Assembly (NCBI RefSeq): GCF_032854445.1
Contig: NC_088301.1
Span: 47,727,187 to 47,791,186 of the forward strand
Source of the DNA: Liolophura sinensis
Taxonomy: Eukaryota > Mollusca > Polyplacophora > Chitonida > Chitonidae
Reading direction: 5' to 3'
DNA length: 64,000 nt
In this document: in pieces, positions 46,301 to 58,549 of the stretch
How positions within the stretch are numbered: position 1 is the stretch's first letter
How the letters are laid out: each line of letters starts with the position of its first letter
Translations under genes and position numbers: made by a program
Notes under the pieces: model-generated
Databases searched by the model: none
What the model saw: only the letters and a program-made list of their open reading frames with translations
What the model was told of the DNA's origin: nothing

Positions 46301-48480
46301 TACAAGAACAGCTGCTTACATTTAACAAAGAAATATATATTGCAGCTTAAAATAATCCGATTTGCATGCGTCTAAGAAAAAGAATGGGGAGGGCGGGGAG
46401 CAACAGAAACACGCACATGCCTGGACTGTCACCGAAACTTCAAAATATAAAGCAAGATGCTGTAGGAGAGAAATGTTTTTACATTGAATTTGGTCTTCCC
46501 AAGATACCTGCAGTGCCCACCATACGCGTTTTACCTGGAGACTACTATAAACAAGGAATAATCGTGATTAGAAGAGCAAACCGGCGTACCTGTGGTCCCG
46601 CTGGGCAGCTTTGACGGAATATGAGAGCAAGTCGTATTCCTCACACAGCAGATTTTCTAATCAAAGGATTAACAATACCCACACAGCATACCTGCTAATT
46701 AAAACCCTTTTGTACTTTCATAATCCAAAATGCGCGTTTGTTGTAACAAGGATTCTTGAGCACTTCAAGTCTCGCAGAAACATGTATAGGCCACGCCTCT
46801 GGAGTTCTCACTACGATACAGGCCTGTTGAAATTCGGTCATTTTATTTTTATATTCGCTAAGTATATGCTGTAAAATATAATGTGATTCAACACGCGCTT
46901 TCTTCTTCTATGAACGAACCCGTAAAGAAATCAATACAGAAACACAAAGATATCATCCTTATGCATTGTTTTAATGCTATTATATGTTAAATGTGTTGAC
47001 AGCACATCATTTCGAGTATTTCTAGACCAGTGACGTCTAATAAATTACAATTAACATCGCTGCATTTTTCTTCCCTGGTTCTGCTTGGGCCATGGTGCTG
47101 GGAGGGAAGAGGTTGTAATTTGCTACTATGTATGTATTTATATGAACAGTTGGAATAAAACCCAAACTGAGGGAAATTGACACGTTTCTTGTCGTAAATT
47201 GGTGATGGTCACGACAAAAACATGTACCGAGGAATGGTGATTGTGACCGGAAGAGGTAACGTTTGCCAGTCAATATTGTTCTAAAAGAATTGTTCTATAA
47301 ACATCTGGCGAAACGTTATGGTACAAAAAAAAAAGAAAAAAAAAACAAAACAACCACGTTGCACCTACAACAAAGATTTTGTTAAATCAGCTCGTTAGGA
47401 AATCCTTATTTTCTGTTACCGAACATATCAGCAGATCCAAAATATCAAAAAACAACCTAAACACACGGGCGCGGTGCCATGACCCAAGAGACTCACACCA
47501 GTCGCATTATTGAAATATTCTTCTGTACACCGTAAAACACCAATTAAAGAAACAAATAAAACAACACAGGCTGTCATCGTTGAGCTTGGGTTATCATGCG
47601 TTACTCAAGCCATCTCTATGTCATATAGTACCGGCATAAGCGAGCTATCCGTATTGATACTATGATACTGTAATACTCGTGACAAGACATCTCCATCTTC
47701 GGGTTGACCGTGGAAAAATATTTTTGAAAAATAATCAGTTCAGGCCTACATCCAGTTAAAGCAACCCTTTCCTGCAGGTCAAATCGTCCAAAAGTACAAC
47801 TGCCAAGGCACATCGTCCAAGAAAGTTTATCGTCCAAAATATAGATGCATGCATCATTGGAGATATAAAATCAAATCTTCTAAGACTGATAACTGTGGAA
47901 TTTATTGTCGATTAATTATATATTAATATTTATTTATAGAAAAAACTTATGAAGGTTTACCTATAGACGTCAGTGATGTCCATGTATCATGGTGTCTGTA
48001 TGTCCGGTTTATCACAGCTTTAGCAGAGGTCAATCCAATTATATTCTTCATTGGTAAGTTGATTTTGATAAACTTTTAATCCGGAATATCTGATCAGATT
48101 CAAGTTACTCCAAAAATGTAAATTGGGCGTGGTGAGAAGGGCAGACTCTGCGTGGTGGAGTTGACATGTGCGAGTAAGATCAAAGCTGGAGATATCCTTA
48201 GCATTTTCCAGAAAATTTCAGGGAGAAACTTTTCAAGTCACTCAAGATGGTTGACTGTTATTTCGATGCGGGGATTTGGCAAGGATTCGTGGGTGTCTTT
48301 CATGTGACACAATACATATAACCTTCTCAAAATCTTCGTAAACCAGTAGATTTAGGGAAGTACATATGTCAAGTACGCCACACAAGAGTTGTTTTAGTTC
48401 GATAAATTTTGTGTACACAGAGCTTAACCATTAAAACCTGCCAATAAACAGATCATACCACTAGGACTAAACTGTATGTA
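43320..48480. other. Intergenic, no confident gene
   Basis: ORFs at 43945-44250 (minus), 45552-45848 (plus) and 46366-46614 (plus) have no recognisable domain and no matching splice context. A SINE tail remnant lies near 47505-47560. Confidence 0.35.
47505..47560 (+). mobile_element. SINE family A, tail fragment
   Basis: GAAATATTCTTCTGTACACC, then GTAAAACACCAATTAAAG and AAACAAATAAAAC. Confidence 0.6.
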
Positions 48481-48489
48481 CGATATAAT

Positions 48490-48815
48490 TATATATCTTT
48501 GACGATTTGACCAACTTTCTTGGACGAATTATCTCGCAGTTTGTGTCGAGAGGTTGTGTCCACGCGAGGTGGGACAAGCGATAACAAATAGTCAGGGATA
48601 TGTCTTTTACGCCGCTCTTCCCATGTGATAGTCTCTTTGTACTGAAGAACATAGCTGGTTCCTCTCGGACAACCGGTCATCGTTCGCAAGGCATCGAGCT
48701 GTAACTGTTACAACTGATTACACTCATTCATGGTACAGTTTGCCCACACAACATCAGCATAATCAAAAATCGGGAGAAGAAAAGAGTAATCAATACAGTG
48801 CTGTTAGTGATTTCC
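48490..48815 (-). pseudogene. Decayed non-LTR reverse transcriptase C-terminal fragment
   Basis: The minus strand encodes LLPIFDYADVVWANCTMNE, then (after a stop) LQLDALRTMTGCPRGTSY, then ERRKRH and LLSLVPPRV. This is the conserved C-terminal stretch of retrotransposon reverse transcriptases. It differs from the relic at 32530-33140 and carries stops. No retrotransposon ends were seen. Confidence 0.78.
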
Positions 48816-48819
48816 TAGA

Positions 48820-50720
48820 AAGTCTATATTTTACAGCGCGTAGAGAATTTATAATTGGAGCAATTTTCACAACAATATTGTTAATATGAAGATTGTTGAA
48901 AAGTTGATAAGTTGATATTATTGGGTGAATAACCCATGAAAACTAAGTGATAGAACTTTCTCGTATAACCCATACATAAAAATCTGGTAGAACAGCATAT
49001 TACTATTTGGATTACACCCAGGATACTGATTTACATATTCTCTTGTAGCAAAAATTTTTTGTAGCAGAATTTTATAGTATTAACACGGTGTAGCGCTAGC
49101 TCCTGCGCTGGGGCATGCGGGCTTACATGTATAAATGCGTGCTTGTGGTTTAACGTCGTAACATGTATAAATGTATCCATGCGTATTTAGTGTTATTTGT
49201 GAATGTCTTTCAGCCAATAAAACATAGGATATACAATAACAGTCTTTCATAACCATTTATCTGTTTGGTAACATATATATGACTAACCACTGAAGATGCA
49301 AGCCTTTCTATAGATAGAGGCAACACAGATTTTTTCATTTCGGTGTTGTTGTTTTTTTCATGGTTTTATATCTCACGCCTATTTTTTAGGTTGTCTTTCG
49401 AAAATAATGGAAGTACACACTGACATATAGAGGTACTGAAGCAGACACAGAAAGTTATCGCATGTGAAAAAGAGTTTTAGCCATCGCTGTTGACAGATCC
49501 ATTATGTTTGTGAGTAATGACACGGTAGTCTTTACACCGGCCCTAAACTTTACGATAATGACTCCAAGACTTGGAAACCAAAACAGCCTCTTAAGTCTAC
49601 ACCCGAATACACAGAATTGACACAAAGTACATGCGTTAGGAGTTGTGTTAGAACATTAGAAGGGATGTAGGCATTGCAGTGGTGTTAGTGATGGGTTGTA
49701 AAAATCTTGTTTTGAACAAAATTTCTTGGCGCCGTAAAATGTTTACAACATTACAGATTTTGGTTTACCTGTTAGAAACATTACTCTGCAAAACATGCAT
49801 TAATTCTTAAATGCGACAAAATGTTCACGTTTAGGAACCTGCCCTCGTTAGTTAATTGTAACTAAACTTACCTAACTGACATATCAACGACATTCTGTGT
49901 GGCGATATAGTTACTTCCTACACGGTCTATTTTTCTATATCAAATTAAGACCCGTTTTCGCCCACGTCATTCACATTCCATGTTTTCTGCGACCCTCATA
50001 ACCTAACACGGAGAAACAAATCCCTGGAGATTTAAGCGGTTTGAGCTAAGGCGCTTTAAAATCAAGCCTTAATCCTGTAATCTTTATCCAAAGTCACTGT
50101 AGATTTATACTCGTTCGACAACATGAAAACTACCAACTTAAGTGTACATGCAATGGCAAATTACACATAAGCTCTAAAAGCTTAGTTCATTCATTTTCTG
50201 TTCGACAGCGCGAGAAATTAGGCGCATACAAAGTAGGATAAGTTTGGTTGAAGGGCTCCGTTATTGATCACGACATTGGAACCCCAAAGTTCGTTGCCTT
50301 CTTGATAAGATACCTTTTTTCTACTTTCGTTGGTCTCGCCTAGGACTAGACCATACTGAAGAGAAAACCCGACGAGACATCTTTCAAATATGTGTAAATG
50401 TGCTTTACTTTTATTGTTAATGATGCAGTTGTACATCAGGCAGTGTTGCTCTCAAGAGCCACGTCATTATCAAGAAAATTCGAACTGGCACAAGACTATG
50501 TATGCACTGTAATGCCAGATAAATGGATGTGTGTTACATTGCATCAAACAACACTATTACCCCAAAACAGTGCCCAAAAATATCTTAATTATATCAATAC
50601 TTTGAGTCATACTGTTCTCTCAAGTATGGAAACCTGCATGCTAAAATAATCCAGTGCACTTGTTTTATAATATTAGGGTTTCCCCGTGAATGTCTCTCTT
50701 TCAATGAAGATTTGTTCTCG
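48820..50720. other. Non-coding
   Basis: The left part (48820-48990) may be more of the same retrotransposon. No gene is otherwise supported. Confidence 0.35.
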
Positions 50721-50731
50721 CAGCAGACAAT

Positions 50732-53495
50732 AACTGTATGTGACGGCTCACCCAGAACATTAGTCCTGTAACTGTATGTGACGGCTCATGCTGAATATTA
50801 TAAATGTAACTGTATGTGATGGCTCATTGAGAATATTGACACTGCAACTGTATGTGACGACTCACCCAGAACATTAGCACTGTAACTATATGTGACGGCT
50901 AACTCAGCTCACTAGTCCTCCAACTGTATGTGACGGCTGACACAGAATAATATAACAGTAACTATAGGTGACGGCTCACCCAGAACATTAACACTGTAAC
51001 TGTATGTGACGTAACTGTTTGTGACAGCTCACCCTGAACACTAGCACTGTGACTGTATGTGACGGCTCACCCAGAAGATTACCCCTGTAACTGTATTTGA
51101 CGATTCACCCAGAACATTTGCCCTGTAACTGTATGTGATGGCTCACCAAGAACATTGGCACTGTAACTGTGTATGGCGGCTCACCCAGAACATTGACACT
51201 GTAACTGTTTGTGACGGCCCACCCAGAACACTAGCACTGTAACTGTTTGTGATGGCTCACCCAGAACACTGGCACTGTGATTGTATGTGACGGTTCACCA
51301 AGGACATTAGGACTGCAACTGTATGTGACGGCTCACCCAGAATATTGACATTGCAACTGTACGTGACGGTTCACCCAGAACACTAGCACGGTAACTGTTT
51401 GTGATGGCTCACCCAGAACACTGGCACTGTGATTGTATTTGACGGCTCACCGAGGATATAGGACTGCAACTGTAGAACATTGGCACTGTGACTGTATGTG
51501 ACGGCTCACCCAAAACATTAGCACTGCAACTGTATGTGACGGCTCACCAAGAACATTTGCCCTGTAAATGTATGTGACAGCTCACCCATAACACTGACAC
51601 TGTAACTGTATGTGATGGCGAACCCAGAACATTGGCACTGTAACTGTATGTGACGGCTCATCCAGAACACTAGCACTGTGACTGCATGTGACGACTCACC
51701 CAGAACATCAGTCCTATAACTGTATGTGACGGCTCATTGCAGAATAATATAACTATAACTGTATGTGATGGCTCACCGAGAACATTAGGGCTGCAATTGT
51801 TTGTGACGGCTCACCCAGAACATTAGGGCTGCAACTGTATGTGACGGCTCATCCAGAACATTGACACTGTAACTGTTTGTGATGGCTCACCCAGAACATT
51901 GGCACTGTGATTGTATGTGACGGCTCACCGAGAACACTAGTCCTCCAACTATATGTGACGGTTCATCGAGAATATTAGGACTGCACTTGTTTGTGACGGC
52001 TCACCGAGAACACTAGTCCTCCAACTATATGTGACGGTTCATCGAGAATATTAGGACTGCACTTGTTTGTGACGGCTCACCCAGATCATTGGCACTGTGA
52101 CTGTATGGCTCATCCAGAACATTGACACTACAAATGTATGTGACGGCTCATCCAGAACACTGGCACTGTAACTGTATGCGACGACTCACCCACAACATTG
52201 CGCATGTAACTTTATATGATGGCTCACCCAGAACAGTGGCACTGTAACGGTATGTGACGACTCACCCAGAGCATTAGTCCTGTAACTGTATTTGACGGCT
52301 CACCCAGAACATTAGCACTGTAACTGTATGTGACGGCTCACCGAGAACATTGACACTGTAACTGTATGTGACGGTTCACCCAGAATATTGACACTGCAAC
52401 TGAATGTGACGGCTCACCTAGAATACTAGCACTGTAATTGTTTGTGATGGGTCACCCAGAACATTAGCACTGTAACTGTATGCGACGGCTCATCCAGAAC
52501 ACTAGTCCTCCAACTATATGTGACGGCTCACCGAGAACATTAGGACTGCACTTATTTGTGACGGCTCACCCAGAACATTGGCACTGTGACTGCATGTGAC
52601 GGCTCATCCAGAACATTAGCACTGCAACTGTACGTGACGGTTCACCCAGAACATTGACACTGTAACTGTATGAGACGACTCACCCACAACATTGCGCATG
52701 TAACTTTATATGGTGGCTCACCCAGAACATTGGCACTGTGTTATATTATAACTGTAACTGTATGACGGCTCATCCAGAACATTAGCACTGTAACTGTATG
52801 TGGCGGCTCATCCAGAACACTAGTTCTCTAACTGTATGTGACGGCTCATCCAGAACATTAGTACTGTAACTGTATGTGACAGCTCACCTAGAACATTGGC
52901 ACTGTGACTGTATGTAACGGCTCACCCAAAACATTAGCACTATAACTGTATATGACGGCTCACCCAGAACATTAGCACTGTAACTGTATGTGACGACTCA
53001 CCAAGAACATTGACACTGTAACTGTATGTGACAGCTCTTCCAGAACACTAGCACTGTAACTGTTTGTGATGGCTCACCAAGAACATTAGTCCTCCAACTG
53101 TATGTGACGGCTCACCGAGAACATTAGGACTGCAATTGTTTGTGACGGCTCACTCAGAACATTGACACTGTAACTGTATGTGACAGCTCTTCCAGAACAC
53201 TAGCACTGTAACTGTTTGTGATGGCTCACCAAGAACATTAGTCCTCCAACTGTATGTGACGGCTCACCGAGAACATTAGGACTGCAATTGTTTGTGACGG
53301 CTCACTCAGAACATTGACACTGTAACTGTATGTGACGGCTCACCCAGAACATTAGCACTGAAAATGTATACGGCGGCTCACCCAGAACATTGACACTGTA
53401 ACTGTATGTAATGCCTCATATAGAACACTAGTCCTCTGACTGTAAGTGACGGCTCACACAGAATATTATAACTGTAACTGTATGTTACGGCTCAC
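50732..53495. repeat. Large minisatellite, 38-bp unit, about 70 copies
   Basis: The consensus reads AACTGTATGTGACGGCTCAC then CCAGAACATTAGCACTGT. Successive copies start at 50732 and 50770. Copies vary (TTTGTGATGG, CACTAG, GTCCTCC), with local blocks repeated, for example the pair at 53030-53160 and 53160-53290. Each unit carries GTGACGGCTCAC, in which GTGA and TCAC are inverted partners. Confidence 0.95.
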
Positions 53496-53499
53496 GACA

Positions 53500-54270
53500 T
53501 AAACTGATCAAAACAGATCGTTAGCCCATGTAACGACATAACGTGGTTCAAACAGAAGGTCACCTCATGTAACGACATGAGGTTGTCCAAACAGAACGTC
53601 AGTCTACAAGGATGACGTAGGCCCATGTAAACACATGAGGTGGTCGAAACAGAACGTCAGCCCATGTAACGACATGAGGTGGTCCAAAATGAACGTCAGC
53701 CCATGTAACCACATGAGGTGGTCCAAACAGAACGTCATAAGACATAAGGTGATCCAAACAGAACGCCAAGCGGTATAAGGACTTGACGTCGTTTAAGCAG
53801 AATTTCAACGCATGTAGCAACATGAGGTGATCCCAAAAGAACGTCAACTTGTATAACGACATGATGTCGTTTAAACAGAATTTCATCACAAGGCACGACA
53901 TGACGTTTTCCAAAGCCTGTGTAACGATACAGGGTGGCCCAAAGGTAATGTTAGCTCTTAAAACAACATGAGGTGATCAAAACATAATGTCAGTCGGTGG
54001 TAAAACATGTGGTGGGCCAACGTTAGCTCGTGTAACGAAGACATGAGGTGATCTTTTATAATACTTTGTGGCGTTTCAAATGGAACATTAGTAACGGTAT
54101 GTGGTGTGTCAAAGAGAACAGAACAGTACAAAAGACACACTACAAATCACCTTCCGTTGTACCGACACATACCCAGGTAACCCAATGTAATATGGGGCGG
54201 TTCGTATGGAACATTAGCATACGAAGCATCATGTGGCAGTTCGTACGAAACGTAACGACGCATGACGTTT
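53500..54270. repeat. Second minisatellite, about 39-bp unit, degenerate to the right
   Basis: CATGTAACGACATGAGGTGG then TCCAAACAGAACGTCAGCC recurs, for example at 53663 and 53702. Spacing and sequence decay after about 53900. The sequence is unlike the adjoining 38-bp array. Confidence 0.85.
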
Positions 54271-54612
54271 CATGGTGTTGAGAGCTAATTTTTGAAACAA
54301 TTGTCTCTTACACTGGACGCTCCACAGCAAAATATCCTTTGCGCATTATCATTACATGAGCTTTCCTATAATAAATTTACATAAAAGTCAAAGCCTCAAC
54401 TTTATCGGAGTTTTAAATCACCCAAATGCTCGTGGCTGTAACACCACATGTACGGCTTCCTTCGTCTAAGGAGAACAAGGCACTTGCGTGTCATTAAAAC
54501 GAAATCCCAGGCGAATACTACATTATGCCAGTGTTCGTCGGTAACCATAGTAAACGGCATCCTTAACGGCGAGGCGGACCGTCGCTGAACAGTTGCCGCG
54601 TTGGAAGCGAGC

Positions 54613-54645
54613 TATATAAAACCATTTACATACCGTTTGTTCTCA
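54613..54645 (+). promoter_or_regulatory. TATA box and initiator of GPCR gene
   Basis: TATATAAA at 54613-54620 is followed about 30 bases later by TCTCAGTT, an initiator-like sequence with its A at 54645. It sits in a GC-richer patch just downstream of the minisatellites. The start site is inferred from spacing only. Confidence 0.55.
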
Positions 54646-54813
54646 GTTGGGCTGATGTTCCGGCCTTCGTTTTACTGGGAGAAAGGTATACGACAAACTA
54701 AGTAGGCTATCTGATCAGGGAGAACTCTGCGTGCTGCATCTGTCGGAGTTACCGCGGAAGACCTTGTAAAAATCGAGACTTTCAGGATGGCGAAGATTCT
54801 GTGCTAATGTCAG
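54645..54813 (+). other. Inferred non-coding first exon of GPCR gene
   Basis: It runs from the predicted start to ATGTCAG|GTAAAA. It contains a complete uORF at 54787-54807 (MAKILC, then stop). A matching acceptor, TTTGTGCTCCACAG, ends at 56500, which gives an intron of about 1.7 kb before the coding exon. Confidence 0.4.
54787..54807 (+). promoter_or_regulatory. Candidate uORF, six codons
   Basis: ATGGCGAAGATTCTGTGCTAA is truncated here to its start and stop: ATG at 54787, TAA at 54805. The ATG context AGGATGG is good. It could damp translation of the receptor if the leader exon is real. Confidence 0.3.
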
Positions 54814-56500
54814 GTAAAAACAGTTTCACACATCAGACATGTTACCGTACTCTGGACAGCTTAAGTCATATAACAGTTGTGCTTTCAGACACAGATTGTC
54901 ACACTTGGGAAGTGAAGGATTTATAGAGCGAGACATTTCTTAACATTATTGAACTACGGATCAAAAAATAAATAAATAAAAATCTGGTGATAAATAGGTA
55001 AACAGTCATTGGAATGAACGAGGGAGAAACAGTTATGATTTTTCTCCTCTAGTGCAATGAATATGTTGGCTAATATTCAGTAAAGAATATATAATATGAA
55101 GAATATCCTATAAAAATGAATTCACGTGCAGTATCCCCCAAAGTCTTGGATGACATTATTAATTATTCTTCGGCCTAATAACTGAATTCTTTTAGACCTC
55201 ATCGCATTTTGCCTTGTGACTGGCCATCGATAAGGAAAACGATTGTACACTCTTTTGTATCACACATGGCGGATATAGCATTGACCAGCGTACTCAAGTA
55301 CGATTCTAAGATACAGGATTTTGCGTCATATTGCAACTGGAAACAAGATTTGATAAAACAACAGTAATTTTGTTTCCATAATTTTATTAATTATTAACAG
55401 GGTACTAAAAATAAGCTTTGAACCTTGTTTCTGAGTGGAAGTATTCGTGCACTTATGGGTAAGGGTTTTAATGTGTACTTGCTAACGTACATTGAGACAA
55501 TTCTGTATTTTTGCTTTATTAAAAATTTAGAACTTCATCCATGGTCCTGTATGTTCATATTGTGATCTAATTGCTCGAATGTAGGCGTCCAGAAAGTTAA
55601 ACCCGAATGAGTGTTTAAATCATGGTTCAAATTTACACTAAAAGCATGAACTGGCTTCACCTGGTAAGTCCCTGGTGAGTCTCACAACATAGTCACAATA
55701 TGTTTTGCATAAATTAAACAACAGCTTGGTTGTAACAGATTCCACGCCTCCATTCATTTCTTATGGAGACGCAATAATATTAACTTAACCGCCAGGATCA
55801 AGGGAACATAATGCAGAATAGGAGAGTTTCGAGTTCGAACTCTTTTGTCGCTAAAGGTAATAACAGTCCTTTTGCATCACGTGACTATTGTTGTAATTAA
55901 TTTACCGACCACTTCTTTCATCATGTTCTAGATACACGAATGGCTCCACTTGCCTTCAGGAACTTGTTAAGTTCAGTTACCTGTTATACTAAATGTAATA
56001 AAAATAGTTGCCTAACATTTGTGACATTCTTTTTATTATCCCCATATTCACTGTAATAAATATTATCACAGTTGCTAAAACTGTCTCTGAAATGATACAG
56101 CTGTATGAACTGTGAGTAAAAACAAATTAGTTTTTAGATTTAAAACCTTCCCTATAAGAGAGATAAAAGTTGAAATCTTCATATTACCCAACAAGTTTTT
56201 CATTTTCCAAGTCGTTCCCAAATGGCTTGACCAATGAGTAGCCAACAATCCTCCTCATATTTGCCATGATGTCACTGTGTGTTGGTCCGTTTTTAATTTC
56301 AAATTGTTATGTGTCTATACGAGAGATGAAAATCTTCAGGGGTTTCTTCTTCATGGTTCCATCATTCAACATCAAGGTTATTTTGCTTAATGTTCCAAAA
56401 ACATGCTCGTGAACATTAATATTCCCAACAGAAAACTACGGCATATATATGAATTGCATTTTGAGTCTTCAACAAATGATATCGCTTTTGTGCTCCACAG
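54814..56500 (+). other. Inferred GPCR 5' intron
   Basis: AT-rich. No repeat family or exon was recognised inside. Confidence 0.35.
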
Positions 56501-56613
56501 GGAAATCTCCTAGAAAACACTGGGACAGAGCTCCTTGTAATGCACCACATAACAGTAACTGAACAAAGCACATCCTGGCCAAACCATAGCACTGTGGGAA
56601 ACCTTTGATTTCC

Positions 56614-57870
56614 ATGGAGGACTCCGAATTTTGGGATCTACTTTCTTCCCACCTGAACGGAAGCGACGAAGCTGAAATTAAATCGCGTCTTGCATCACTG
56701 TTAAATGTGGAAAGCGAACAAGTGACTGTTACAGACTTAATCGAAGCTCTGGTTTGTCATTTTGACTCCAACTGCACGCAGCATGTCTCAAGTGCTAAGG
56801 ATCATATTGGGTTACAGAATGCCATCAATTTCATGGAGACATATCTGCTTCCTGTCATTCTGTTTCTCGGAATATCCGGAAACACTGTTTCCATCAGGGC
56901 CTTTGTGCTAAGTGACCTGCGAACGTTCATACCTGTGTATTTCCTGGTGGCCATATCTGTGGTGGACGTGGGGTTCCTGGTGAGCCTTTTGCTCGTCTGG
57001 CTGGAGAAGTACCACAAAGGTTTTCACACTTCTGAAGGGCTGTGTCAACTCACCATCTACGTCAGCTACGTTTGCACTTACCTGTCCGTTTGGTATCTGG
57101 CCGCGCTCTCTGTCGAGCGCTTTTTGGTCGTGTGTGTCTACTCATGTAAGCGACAGTTTTACTCTTCTATGACTGCAAAGGCCACAATTTACAGCCTGGC
57201 GTTAACTGCGGGGGTTATCTACCTGTACTTAACCTGGACCTCAGGAGTAATCAATGGATATGGTGGCCAAGTCTGTTCACCGCTACCACAGTTCGCCTCG
57301 GTTCTTGCTACGGTCGCTAAAGTTGAAACGATTGTAGGTTTAATGCTTCCCTATGTGTTGATATGCACTTTGAACATACTTGTTATATACAGCATGCTGA
57401 AACAGTCAAAGTCTATTGAGCAAGACCCAGTTCAGTGCGATCGGCTGGGTAATAATATCACTCGGATTTCCAGAGGTCGGCAGCTGTACCAGCTTAGAGT
57501 CACTCGCCTGTCTTTGGTACTGTCCCTCATTTCTATAATTCTAAGCGTTCCCTGTCATGCTCTGAGACTTAGAGCTATGTTTTTATCCTCATCTGCACGG
57601 ACTTTATTGAAATTTTCTCAAAATGAATTTCTCTGGCAAGAACTACTGCAGTACTGTTTTTATACGAAGGCCTCTATAAATTTTTTCGTGTATTCTTTAC
57701 TTGCCAGGGGTTTCAGGAAAGCTGTAAAGTCTTTGTTGGCCAAACTGAAATTCAATTATCTTCCCTGCTTTCCTGGCTTTTCCCAGAGGCTGTCGACCGA
57801 GACGAGACTGGAGATGGAAAGATACGGGTCTGTCCCAGAACTGTCAAGTGTTACTTCAACAGAGATCTAA
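56614..57870 (+). CDS. Class A (rhodopsin-like) GPCR, 418 aa, single coding exon
   Basis: The ATG at 56614 has a good context (TCCATGG). The frame is closed upstream by a stop. The extracellular N-terminus (1-75) has N-glycosylation sites NGS at 15 and NCT at 53. Seven hydrophobic segments lie at about 76-98, 106-130, 146-168, 188-210, 238-260, 297-318 and 343-363. SGN with N90 marks TM1 and D118 marks TM2. C144 and C221 form the usual extracellular disulfide pair. P246 is in TM5 and P313 in TM6. Several switches are non-canonical: ERF (168-170) replaces DRY, NFFVY (356-360) replaces NPxxY, and TM6 lacks the CWxP tryptophan. A basic and then Ser/Thr-rich tail follows. It is probably a peptide-type plasma-membrane receptor. 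The ligand is unknown. Confidence 0.92.
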   Translation: MEDSEFWDLLSSHLNGSDEAEIKSRLASLLNVESEQVTVTDLIEALVCHFDSNCTQHVSSAKDHIGLQNAINFMETYLLPVILFLGISGNTVSIRAFVLSDLRTFIPVYFLVAISVVDVGFLVSLLLVWLEKYHKGFHTSEGLCQLTIYVSYVCTYLSVWYLAALSVERFLVVCVYSCKRQFYSSMTAKATIYSLALTAGVIYLYLTWTSGVINGYGGQVCSPLPQFASVLATVAKVETIVGLMLPYVLICTLNILVIYSMLKQSKSIEQDPVQCDRLGNNITRISRGRQLYQLRVTRLSLVLSLISIILSVPCHALRLRAMFLSSSARTLLKFSQNEFLWQELLQYCFYTKASINFFVYSLLARGFRKAVKSLLAKLKFNYLPCFPGFSQRLSTETRLEMERYGSVPELSSVTSTEI

Positions 57871-58540
57871 TGTCTAGTAATAGCATGAAATCTGGAAGAA
57901 TCTGGAAGAAAACCAGAAAATTTTGAGTTGGTACTGAAGAAGAAGAAAAGATGATACATATACGATGTAAATGCTTGATGTTGTCTGACAATTCGGGAAT
58001 GATGGAGGAGGCTTTTATGTAAAAGCTAATCTGCGATTTAACCAAGGAACGTTGAGCAGGTGGAAATCCAATGACCTTTGATATAAGACCATAAATCTAA
58101 GATTCGATGTCGTAACACATAGACGAAAAAAAAACGTATATCTATAGTAAATGTATGTATTTTTGTATTGTTTTTGTTGTTCTAATTTTAACTCCGCACT
58201 CAAATATATTAACCTGTTCATGTATATAAGACATCGGACTAGACGTGAAGGAACCGTACTAAACCACCGCCCTCTGGATAAAAACGTCCAGACTTCAAAC
58301 CGCACGCGGCAGAAAAGATTCCAGCGCTGAACCTCATAGGCCTCTATCTGTTGGTGGGCTATTGGGTTATCCATAGTGTCATTAATTACCGCTGCAAGCT
58401 CAAAGGGACAGCCAGCTTCACTAAGTAACATCCTTCCCGTCTTATTATCTTGCCACTGGCATTGCATGAGCATTTTCTCGTTTGTTTTATGGGATTGTCA
58501 CTGATTTGAATACCGGTATTGTCAGCGTTCCCATGGAGAT
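57871..58540 (+). other. Probable GPCR 3' untranslated region
   Basis: No other gene is convincing here. A 152-codon minus-strand frame overlaps it without a domain. Confidence 0.35.
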
Positions 58541-58546
58541 AATAAA
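58541..58546 (+). terminator. Candidate polyadenylation signal, GPCR gene
   Basis: AATAAA about 670 bases after the stop codon. Confidence 0.35.
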
Positions 58547-58549
58547 AAG

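Noticed and set aside
53599-53913. 104-codon minus-strand frame with repeating HLM/PPHVVTWADV
   Set aside because: It is a translation of the 39-bp minisatellite.
56605-56613. GPCR start at an upstream TTG (56605)
   Set aside because: The ATG at 56614 has a good context, and an animal gene would not normally start at TTG.
58015-58473. 152-codon minus-strand ORF
   Set aside because: No domain, no splice context, and it overlaps the probable GPCR 3' untranslated region.
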